Assembly (NCBI GenBank): GCA_905235335.1
Contig: CAJOKZ010000028.1
Coordinates: forward strand, 764-39,398
Direction: 5' to 3'
Source: an uncultured Succiniclasticum sp.
GTDB lineage: Bacteria > Bacillota > Negativicutes > Acidaminococcales > Acidaminococcaceae
DNA: 38,635 bases
Shown here: in pieces, positions 7,451-14,591 of the stretch
How the letters are laid out: every line of letters begins with the position of its first letter
Position numbering within the stretch: the stretch's first letter is position 1
Notes under the pieces: generated by a model
Databases searched by the model: none
What the model was told of the DNA's origin: nothing
The model's input: only the letters and a program-made list of their open reading frames with translations
Program-made: the position numbers and the translations under genes

Positions 7451-9349
7451 TTATAATCTGTTTCTTCTATTTTTCAGTTTCCATGTACTGAAAGAGAGAG
7501 CTGCTGCAGCCGCCACCGTTACCGTCAGCAGCATCCATGGCTGAAGCATGGGCCCGCCGGCCAGTGCCACGATACCCAATGCAAAGGGAAGCAGCAGCAG
7601 ATTGCAAATACAGGCGATGCACACGTTGCGTCTTATGGCTTCTACACAGTCACGGCTCAGCTGGAATGTGGCTGCCACATTACGCAAATCATTATCCGTC
7701 AACACCACCTGAGCTGCATTCCACACGGTCTTCGTCCCGCTTCCAACAGCAAATCCAAAGTCAGCGCACTCCAGGGCCGGTGCGTCATTGTCGCCATCTC
7801 CCACCACTGCCACCACTTCGCCACCCTTACGAAAGGTCTGCACCAACTGCGCTTTATGGGTGGGCAGCAGTTCCGCAGCCACCCGCTCTGCGCCGGACAG
7901 TTTTCCCAGATACAGGCCCGCCCGTTTGTTATCGCCTGTCATCACCGAAGTAATGATGTTCATCCGTTTCAGGCGGCGCATAGCTTCCGGTGTCTCCGGC
8001 CGCAATTCATCCGAAAACCCGAAGATTGCATATAATGTGCGCCCAACGCTTAGATACCAGACTGTCTTCCCCGCATCGGAAAGCTGTTCCACATATTTTT
8101 TCGTCTCCGCCGGGATGCGGGCGTAACGCTGCACAAAATCAAACGAACCCAGCCGGATATTTTCACGGAAACAGCGGGCCGTATGCCAACCTTCCGGGGT
8201 GGAGCGAATCTCAGTGCAGACAGGAAGACTGCACCCCTCTGCTGCATCCCGCACCGCCGCAGCCTCCGGCAGATCGCTGTCTTGAAGCATGGCAGCGGCC
8301 AAGCTTAACAAGCCGGACTCCGACCCGTCATGGAATACATGGATATCCGTTAATACCGGATGTCCGATGGTCAGTGTCCCGGTTTTGTCAAAAATGACCA
8401 AAGTCGTTTCCCACGCATCTCCCAGCACTGTGCCGTCCCGCAGCAGGATCTTCTGTTCCGATGCCTTCGTCACCGTAATAAAAGCAGCAATGCTGGGCGC
8501 CACCATCAAGAACACAGGACAGCAGCACAGAAAAACCGACATGGCAATCTGCCATACCGGTACCACTGCCTTTCCAGTATAGAAATAACTGAGACAGGCC
8601 ACAATGCCCACCAAAATGGATCCGCTCAACAGCCACATGGAAGGCAGGTCTAAAAACTGCGGCAAGGATGCCTTACACCATCGATCCAAATAACGGCTGA
8701 ACAGCGCTGCCGTCACGCACAGCCCGATATATGCCAGAAACAACGGCGGCAGCTCACCATACTGCTTTCCGAGAAGCATTTGTACAGCGGTATAGATACC
8801 GCCTGCCACAGCGGCAACCGTGCCCAACAGCAGCAGCACTTCGGCAGAGGGAATCCGCTCCCGCAGATCCTGCAGGGCCTGTATATAAAACTGCCTTCCG
8901 GCATAAAGGATTGGCGCCAATAGCAAAATCTGCAGCAGTCCACGCACATTGACAGACTTAAATGCGCCGGGCAGGTCAAACAGTATGCCATGCATGCCTG
9001 CAGAAGAAAGGATCGGTGCAGCCTCTGTCCATAAAGCCATAAGCAACAACGGCAGCAAAAACAACAACGCCATCTTCATACGCGAAATCTGTCCCGCTAC
9101 CGCCCGTCCTTTTCTTCCGGGACGCTGTCTGCGTTTCGGCTGCAGCAGTTCGTCCTGTTCCACCCCGTTGACGACCGTTGTATCAACTTCTTGGACGATA
9201 ACCGGTTCTTCTGCTGCATACACCGGGTTTTCCGGAGTTTTATTACTGACACCGGTCATCTCTCCATCTGCCTTTTCCGGTTTTGCAACAGTCATACCAT
9301 TTGTTTCTTCACTTTTATTTTCCTGAAAATCGTCTGCGTTATGTTCCAT
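7451..9349 (-). CDS. Degenerate P1B-type (heavy-metal) ATPase-like membrane protein lacking the actuator domain
   Basis: A 632-residue protein with P1B ATPase architecture that departs from the family in several ways. Residues 1–90 are an acidic, soluble tail with no CxxC metal-binding domain. Membrane helices follow at about 94–220. Where a roughly 100-residue actuator domain with its TGE loop is expected, there is only a short loop (YLDRWCKASLPQ) leading into the next helix pair. The CPC metal motif reads CCCPV (Cys-Pro at 277–278). The P domain is intact: DKTGTLT at 321–327, TGDN at 471–474 and GDGDNDAPAL at 517–526. The N domain lacks the His of the SEHPL motif (here DSDLPE) and the glycine-rich motif. 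The ATG at 9349 was preferred over a TTG at 9358 because AGGGG lies 10 nt upstream. It may be a non-transporting relative or a decayed copper pump. Confidence 0.85.
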   Translation of the reverse strand: MEHNADDFQENKSEETNGMTVAKPEKADGEMTGVSNKTPENPVYAAEEPVIVQEVDTTVVNGVEQDELLQPKRRQRPGRKGRAVAGQISRMKMALLFLLPLLLMALWTEAAPILSSAGMHGILFDLPGAFKSVNVRGLLQILLLAPILYAGRQFYIQALQDLRERIPSAEVLLLLGTVAAVAGGIYTAVQMLLGKQYGELPPLFLAYIGLCVTAALFSRYLDRWCKASLPQFLDLPSMWLLSGSILVGIVACLSYFYTGKAVVPVWQIAMSVFLCCCPVFLMVAPSIAAFITVTKASEQKILLRDGTVLGDAWETTLVIFDKTGTLTIGHPVLTDIHVFHDGSESGLLSLAAAMLQDSDLPEAAAVRDAAEGCSLPVCTEIRSTPEGWHTARCFRENIRLGSFDFVQRYARIPAETKKYVEQLSDAGKTVWYLSVGRTLYAIFGFSDELRPETPEAMRRLKRMNIITSVMTGDNKRAGLYLGKLSGAERVAAELLPTHKAQLVQTFRKGGEVVAVVGDGDNDAPALECADFGFAVGSGTKTVWNAAQVVLTDNDLRNVAATFQLSRDCVEAIRRNVCIACICNLLLLPFALGIVALAGGPMLQPWMLLTVTVAAAAALSFSTWKLKNRRNRL

Positions 9350-9388
9350 CTGCAGCAATCCCCTGAAATAAACTATTTTATATTATTT

Positions 9389-9417
9389 ATCTTAACAAGG
9401 TAAACTATCCTTGTCAA
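9389..9417 (-). promoter_or_regulatory. Promoter with embedded dyad for the P-type ATPase-like gene
   Basis: On the minus strand, TTGACA (9412–9417) and TAAGAT (9389–9394) are separated by exactly 17 nt, about 40 nt upstream of the ATG. The spacer is bounded by inverted 6-bp arms ACAAGG (9395–9400 on plus) and CCTTGT (9409–9414). A dyad placed between -35 and -10 is typical of an operator for a repressor or a MerR-type activator; no regulator gene is adjacent. Confidence 0.65.
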
Positions 9418-9446
9418 TTTTACCTGCGCTATTATCCTTTTTGCTG

Positions 9447-9638
9447 TATAATATTAGTATGGGAAGTTTAGAAGATTCCGGATTCCGGTAACAGGCAGAC
9501 GGTAATACCGACAATTCCCAAAGAAGGCCTTCCGACACCGGGACCAGCTGACCGGCCATTCTATCAGTATCCTGAACGAAACAGGTCGGTTTGCCCCGCG
9601 TTTTACGGACTATTTTATTACGACAAGGAGTTTTCATC
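9447..9638 (+). promoter_or_regulatory. Candidate -10 element and structured 5' leader of the LigB–AMMECR1 gene
   Basis: TATAAT at 9447–9452 would start transcription near 9459, though its -35 is weak. The leader then begins with GGGAA (9461–9465), which can pair with TTCCC (9515–9519). In between lie a tandem ATTCCGG repeat (9475–9481, 9482–9488) and a CGGT-AAT-ACCG hairpin (9500–9510). I could not match it to a known riboswitch class. The ribosome site AAGGAG is at 9625–9630. Confidence 0.4.
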
Positions 9639-11030
9639 ATGACGGTTTTAGGCGCAGTACAGGTTCCCCATCCGCCCCTTATCCTCCCGGAAGTGGGTCG
9701 TGGCGAAGAAAAAGTTATACAGGTCACTATAGACGCATACGACGCCGCAGCAAAATTCATCGGAGATTTGAAGCCGGATACCGTTATCATCTCAAGTCCC
9801 CATTCCATTTTATACTCTGATTATTTCCATATTTCCCCGGGTGCATCAGCCAATGGAACCATGGCCCAGTTTGGCGCGCCTCAGCTGAAATTTTCCTGCG
9901 TCTATGATGAAGAAATGGTAAAAGCCATCGAATCTGCCGCAAAGGAAAAAAATATCCCGGCCGGGACTCTGGGCAACCGGCAGCCGGAATTGGATCACGG
10001 AACCATGGTTCCTCTGTATTTTCTTGCCAAATATTGCAGGAACTGCAAAATCGTACGATTGGCCTTATCCGGTTTTTCCCTTAAGGATCATTACCGCATG
10101 GGTATGCTTGTCGCTGAAACAGCTGAACGACTGGGACGGAGAATCGTCTGGATCGCCAGCGGGGACTTGTCCCACAAATTGACAAAAGAAGGGCCTTACG
10201 GTTTTAATCCCGCAGGCCCTGAATATGACAAAAAAATTATGGAGATTATGGGGAAGGGAGAATTTGCCGGCCTGTTTTCTTTCAAAGACGTCTTTCTGGA
10301 AGAAGCAGCCGAATGTGGACACCGTTCCTTCGTCCTTATGGCAGGCGCCCTTGACGGATTGGCCGTGGAAGCCAGAGAACTGAGCTATGAAGGCCCCTTT
10401 GGCGTAGGTTATGGCGTTACTCTCTTCCGTCCCACCGGAACAGACGAAAGCAGGCATTTTCTGGATTCCTATGACAGGATCCGCAACCAAATGAAAGCAG
10501 AGCGCCTTGCAAAAGAAGACGATTATGTGAAACTGGCCCGGGAAGTCATCGAACATTATGTTAAAAGCAAAGGCGGTTATCTCCGTTCCCCCCGGCATAT
10601 CTCCCCTGAAATGACACGACAAAAAGCCGGTGTCTTCGTTTCCCTGAAAATCCGCGGAGCATTGCGGGGCTGCATCGGCACCATCGGCCCCATGTACGAA
10701 AATGTGGCAGAAGAAATCCGGCATAATGCCATTTCCGCCTGCAGCCGGGATCCGCGGTTCACCCCGGTAATGCCGGATGAATTAGAAGAACTGGAATACA
10801 GCGTGGATGTGCTGGGACCTATGGAGCCCATCCAGTCCTCCGCCCAATTAGATGTAAAACGTTACGGCGTGCTGGTAACCAAAGGAAGCCGAAGCGGTCT
10901 GCTTCTGCCCAACCTTCCCGGTGTGGATACCATTGAGCAGCAGATTGATATCGCCAAACAGAAGGCCGGCATCCGGTCGGAAGAAACCGGCTGTCAGTTG
11001 CAACGCTTCGAAGTGGTGCGGCATTATTGA
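9639..11030 (+). CDS. amrA: AmmeMemoRadiSam system protein A: LigB-type dioxygenase-like domain fused to AMMECR1
   Basis: A 463-residue cytosolic two-domain protein. Residues about 1–265 resemble the class III extradiol dioxygenase subunit B (LigB/Memo) fold, with candidate metal ligands H11 (PHPP), H55 (SPHS), H120 (LDHG) and H179 (GDLSH). Residues about 290–463 form an AMMECR1 domain with its signature LRGCIGT at 342–348 and a conserved SRDPRF segment. The system is defined by co-occurrence of these domains with a radical SAM enzyme, found 147 bp downstream here; its reaction is unknown to me. The ATG at 9639 was chosen for AAGGAG 8 nt upstream and because the conserved N-terminus starts there. 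A separate Memo-like protein B is not in the window. Confidence 0.92.
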   Translation: MTVLGAVQVPHPPLILPEVGRGEEKVIQVTIDAYDAAAKFIGDLKPDTVIISSPHSILYSDYFHISPGASANGTMAQFGAPQLKFSCVYDEEMVKAIESAAKEKNIPAGTLGNRQPELDHGTMVPLYFLAKYCRNCKIVRLALSGFSLKDHYRMGMLVAETAERLGRRIVWIASGDLSHKLTKEGPYGFNPAGPEYDKKIMEIMGKGEFAGLFSFKDVFLEEAAECGHRSFVLMAGALDGLAVEARELSYEGPFGVGYGVTLFRPTGTDESRHFLDSYDRIRNQMKAERLAKEDDYVKLAREVIEHYVKSKGGYLRSPRHISPEMTRQKAGVFVSLKIRGALRGCIGTIGPMYENVAEEIRHNAISACSRDPRFTPVMPDELEELEYSVDVLGPMEPIQSSAQLDVKRYGVLVTKGSRSGLLLPNLPGVDTIEQQIDIAKQKAGIRSEETGCQLQRFEVVRHY

Positions 11031-11177
11031 TCCTCATTTCACCTGATCGGTCATTCGGGCGTTGCCCTTGGACATGGAAACACGGTATTAGTATTGATCC
11101 GTCGCAACACTTGACAGACCGATAATTGTGGCTTGCACGCCAAACCAGTTTCACCCTTCATTAAAGGAGGCTTCGCC

Positions 11178-12005
11178 ATGTCCCAGACCTGTACCTTTTG
11201 CCACCATCACTGTACACTGCAGGAGGGAAAGACCGGCTTCTGCCGCGTACGCACACTGCGTAACGATAAAAATGTATGTGGAAATTACGGATTCCTGACC
11301 TCCCTGGCCCTTGACCCTATAGAAAAAAAGCCCCTGAACCGGTTTTATCCCGGAATGTCGATCCTTTCCCTGGGAAGCTACGGTTGCAACCTGCGTTGTC
11401 CTTTCTGCCAGAATTTTTCCATCTCACAGAATGGGCGGGACGCCTTTTCCCCTGTCATTGCCACACCGGAACAAATCGCTGCCAAGGCGCTGGAGCTGAA
11501 AAACCGGAACAATATCGGTGTGGCCTTCACCTACAACGAACCGCTGCTGAGCTGGGAGTTCATCCGGGACACCGGAGATTTCATTCACCGCAACGGGCAG
11601 AAAAATGTGGTGGTTACCAACGGAAACTTCGACATACAGATTGCCAAAGATCTGGCAAGGATCGTGGATGCTTACAACATCGACCTGAAAGGCTTCTCGC
11701 CGGAATGGTACCGAAAGCTGGGAGGCGATCTGGATATGGTGAAAGAGTTTATTACGGAAGCCGTCAAAACTGCCCACGTGGAACTGACAACCCTTATCGT
11801 CCCCAAAGAGAATGACTCCCCGGAGGAAATGGAAGCTATCGCCCAATGGATCGCCTCCCTTTCCCCGGACATTCCCCTTCATGTCAGTAAATTTTTCCCC
11901 CGCTGGAACATGGTTGACCGTGAAGAAACACCTGCTGCCCGGGTATACCGTCTGGCAGAGGTGGCAAGAAAACATTTACGGTTTGTATATACAGGAAATT
12001 GCTGA
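11178..12005 (+). CDS. amrS: AmmeMemoRadiSam system radical SAM enzyme
   Basis: A 275-residue radical SAM protein related to pyruvate formate-lyase-activating enzymes. The iron-sulfur motif CxxxCxxC is at C70, C74 and C77 (CNLRCPFCQN). An N-terminal cysteine cluster (C5, C8, C12, C22) may bind a metal, as is usual in this subfamily. The segment LALDPIEKKPLNRFYPG at 43–59 is also typical. AAAGGAGG sits 8 nt before the ATG. The protein stops at YTGNC, where many relatives, as I recall them, continue for some 50 residues with further CxxC motifs. It lies downstream of the LigB–AMMECR1 fusion in the same direction and ends at a strong terminator, which suggests a two-gene unit. The substrate is unknown. 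Confidence 0.92.
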   Translation: MSQTCTFCHHHCTLQEGKTGFCRVRTLRNDKNVCGNYGFLTSLALDPIEKKPLNRFYPGMSILSLGSYGCNLRCPFCQNFSISQNGRDAFSPVIATPEQIAAKALELKNRNNIGVAFTYNEPLLSWEFIRDTGDFIHRNGQKNVVVTNGNFDIQIAKDLARIVDAYNIDLKGFSPEWYRKLGGDLDMVKEFITEAVKTAHVELTTLIVPKENDSPEEMEAIAQWIASLSPDIPLHVSKFFPRWNMVDREETPAARVYRLAEVARKHLRFVYTGNC

Positions 12006-12050
12006 TATATACGCTGTCAGCACCTGTTTTAAAAGAATCCTGACATTACG

Positions 12051-12095
12051 GAACCCCGGGCTCCAAAAGCCCGGGGTTCTATCTTTTCATTTTAT
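12051..12095 (+). terminator. Intrinsic terminator after the radical SAM gene
   Basis: Perfect 12-bp GC-rich stem 12051–12062 / 12068–12079 (GAACCCCGGGCT) with a 5-nt loop, followed by a T-rich stretch. Confidence 0.92.
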
Positions 12096-12268
12096 CATGC
12101 CACAACGAAGGGCAGTATATTAATATTACGTTTCCATCCTGCCGTATCCTGAATTTTTATTACTTTTTTAATGAAACCGACCGCTGTCACAACCTTTCTC
12201 CATACAGCGCTTCCTGTCATTTTATCCGCAATCTTCTGGCAAATTTGTCGGCAGCACAACTGTTTTCC

Positions 12269-14173
12269 TTACCGTTGTTCCATGATCCTGCCGTTGCGAT
12301 AGGCTTCCAGAAGATCTTTCAAATCCGCTATTTGCTGTTTCAGGTTCTGTCCGTTGTCTGTATCTCCAATCATGACACGCTTGGGTTCCATCTCTACCTG
12401 TGTGGTGACCGAGTCAATATCGGCATTGGTCGTAAGCACGTGCTGAATATCCTGGAAGGGGTAATGTGCCTTGATACGAATGCCATGGGAATTGAAAATC
12501 AGGGTGTATCCCGCAATACCGGTAGACTTCTGATATGCTTTGCAGAACCCACCGTCAATGCAAATCTCTTTGCCTTCCGCCCGGACCGGGGTATCGCCTT
12601 TTGCCACTTTCACCGGCGTATGGCCGTTGATGATGTGAGACTGGGGTGAATCCAGCCCGAATTCATGCAGGACGCTTTCGCAGATGTCCCTGCGGCGGTG
12701 CAATTTGTAATAGGGATCCTGAGGTTCCGGCCAAGTGCTTTCATCATCAATATAGCTGCGCTCAAAGGTCTTGATGGTGCGTCCCGTTACCGGTGAATCC
12801 GGATGGATCCACAAAAACCAGTAAAAGTCCTGGTCTTCCTGATTTCTCCTGCGATAAGCCAAGCGGCAAAGAGAATCCACATAATCCATATAGGCCTTGC
12901 CTTTCAGCGTCCTTCCACGCAGAGTCACCTCGCGGAACGTACCGTCCTCATACATGGGAAGCCCGCCATGGAACATCAGGTTACCGTTCATGACACGGTA
13001 CAGAGAACCATGGTTGAAAAAGAACCGCATATGCTGATGGAGTTTCTCGCTGTGGAGAAAGTCATACTGCCAGTCGTTGATGATTTTTTCTTCCTCTGGC
13101 GAATAGTCATAAGGATGCGCGGGATCATAGGTCGGAAAATCCGTAGTGTTCATTTCGTACTGTTTTCCATCGGAAAGCGTGGCAATGCCTTTTACCGGGT
13201 CGATTTTATCAAAGAGCAGCCGGTCTTCCATCTTAAATTCCGGACGGCGCAGCATGGCCTGGCCTTCCGCTTTGAAGAGCATCACGTTGATGGCTTTCAC
13301 CAAAGCGCTTTTCCCTTCATCTTTACGATATTTCTCCCCCGCAAAGATGGCAAAATCCCGCAGGCTGATCCCATACCCGTTTTCCAGAATCTCCCAGTTG
13401 TTATAGCGCACATTGTTTCGAATCACGTTGATGATGCAAGGAATGCTTCCCATAGCAGCACCCATCCAGAGCACGTCATGGTTTCCCCATTGGACATCCA
13501 CGGAATGATGCTGCATCAACCGATCCATAATCTTGTCCGCGTAGGCTCCCCTGTCATAGATATCACCGACGATATGCAGATGATCCACAGCCAGCCGTTT
13601 AAGTACTCCTGTCAACGCATAGACAAAGGGACGGAAACTTCCTGTTTCCCAAATCGTGTCCAGAATCTTGGCATGATATACATACCGGTTCTGATCTTCA
13701 TCGGGCATGGCATGCATCAATTCGTCCAGCACATAGCGGAAATCTTCCGGCATCGCCTTACGCACCTTGGACCGGGTGTACTTGGACGACAACAGACGTG
13801 CCAGCCGAAGCAGGCGACGCAGGGTAATCTTCGCCCAAGTTTCTGACAGAGGCGCTTCCTTCGCGATCATATCCAGCTTTTCCTTGGGATAGTATATGAG
13901 GGTACATAAGTCTTTCCGTTCTTTGTCATGTAACGTATCAGAAAACAAAAGATCAATCTTTTCCCGGATAACACCGGAGCAGTTGTTTAGTATATGGTAA
14001 AAGGCTTCATACTCTCCATGCAGGTCACTCATGAAATGTTCCGTTCCTTTGGGAAGATTGATGATCGCCTGCAGATTTATGATCTCCGTGACCGTCGCTT
14101 CCTGCGTTGGAAACTGCCGCGCCAGCAGTTCCAAATATTTTTCATGCTCCTCTGTCCCGCGTTTCATGTTCAT
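12269..14173 (-). CDS. fbp: Fructose-1,6-bisphosphatase class III
   Basis: A 634-residue enzyme that hydrolyses fructose 1,6-bisphosphate to fructose 6-phosphate in gluconeogenesis. It belongs to the Bacillota-type class III (FBPase_2), built on a calcineurin-like metallophosphatase core. Metal-binding motifs are visible in order: SDLHGE at 49–54, GDIYDRG at 203–209, WGNHD at 229–233 and a late NGHTPVKVAKGD. Length is normal for the family. The start at 14173 has GTGAGG 5 nt upstream; a second ATG lies 6 nt later. It is a single-gene unit, divergent from the MATE gene, with no clear terminator downstream. Confidence 0.97.
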   Translation of the reverse strand: MNMKRGTEEHEKYLELLARQFPTQEATVTEIINLQAIINLPKGTEHFMSDLHGEYEAFYHILNNCSGVIREKIDLLFSDTLHDKERKDLCTLIYYPKEKLDMIAKEAPLSETWAKITLRRLLRLARLLSSKYTRSKVRKAMPEDFRYVLDELMHAMPDEDQNRYVYHAKILDTIWETGSFRPFVYALTGVLKRLAVDHLHIVGDIYDRGAYADKIMDRLMQHHSVDVQWGNHDVLWMGAAMGSIPCIINVIRNNVRYNNWEILENGYGISLRDFAIFAGEKYRKDEGKSALVKAINVMLFKAEGQAMLRRPEFKMEDRLLFDKIDPVKGIATLSDGKQYEMNTTDFPTYDPAHPYDYSPEEEKIINDWQYDFLHSEKLHQHMRFFFNHGSLYRVMNGNLMFHGGLPMYEDGTFREVTLRGRTLKGKAYMDYVDSLCRLAYRRRNQEDQDFYWFLWIHPDSPVTGRTIKTFERSYIDDESTWPEPQDPYYKLHRRRDICESVLHEFGLDSPQSHIINGHTPVKVAKGDTPVRAEGKEICIDGGFCKAYQKSTGIAGYTLIFNSHGIRIKAHYPFQDIQHVLTTNADIDSVTTQVEMEPKRVMIGDTDNGQNLKQQIADLKDLLEAYRNGRIMEQR

Positions 14174-14237
14174 ACCGCCTCACCCTGCCTTTCCGCAAAA
14201 AATTCCCGATGTATTTAAGAACCCATTAATCATATAT

Positions 14238-14243
14238 ATTATA
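14238..14243 (-). promoter_or_regulatory. Candidate -10 element for fbp
   Basis: A perfect TATAAT on the minus strand 65 nt upstream of the fbp ATG. No good -35 is found at 16–18 nt spacing, so it may depend on an activator or may not be used. Confidence 0.35.
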
Positions 14244-14548
14244 CATCAAACCCGCTGTATTGTGCTACACGTTTTTTTGATTTAGACCAAAAAAGCATAG
14301 ATTAATCATCCTTCGCTTTTTCCGCACCTTGTTCGCAAAATGCAGCCTGGCAGGTATTACACTATTTTATGGGGCCGCAACGAACCAGGCCGGGCTTATC
14401 CACTCCGCCGTCAGGCGCCGGAACCGCCTTGCCAAATGAACCGCTCTGCGATAGAATAGCAATATATTCTGACAGGCGGCAACTTTCATTTTTCTGTTTT
14501 CTCAAACGATATGTTGACCTGCACAAGAATAAAAATGTTACACACAAA
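14244..14548. other. Divergent intergenic region with a GC-rich patch
   Basis: This stretch between fbp and the MATE gene is AT-rich except for about 14370–14432, which is strongly GC-rich and has several short complementary runs (for example GGCCGGGC and GCGCCGG with partners). I do not recognise a known RNA family or a coding sequence in it. Confidence 0.45.
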
Positions 14549-14572
14549 TTTATCTGCCCCGCGACAGATAAA
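14549..14572. repeat. Palindrome just upstream of the MATE start
   Basis: TTTATCTG (14549–14556) and CAGATAAA (14565–14572) form a perfect 8-bp inverted repeat with an 8-nt spacer. It ends 19 nt before the chosen ATG. It has the look of a dimeric repressor operator, or a hairpin next to the ribosome site. Confidence 0.6.
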
Positions 14573-14591
14573 AATCAGAAAGTGTCCGGAA

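Noticed and set aside
9461..9638. Cobalamin-type riboswitch before the LigB–AMMECR1 gene
   Set aside because: The ATTCCGG repeats suggested it, but the conserved GCCACTG box and the other core segments are absent.
12803..13846. Plus-strand open frame of 347 codons
   Set aside because: It lies wholly opposite fbp, whose metallophosphatase motifs prove the minus strand is coding.
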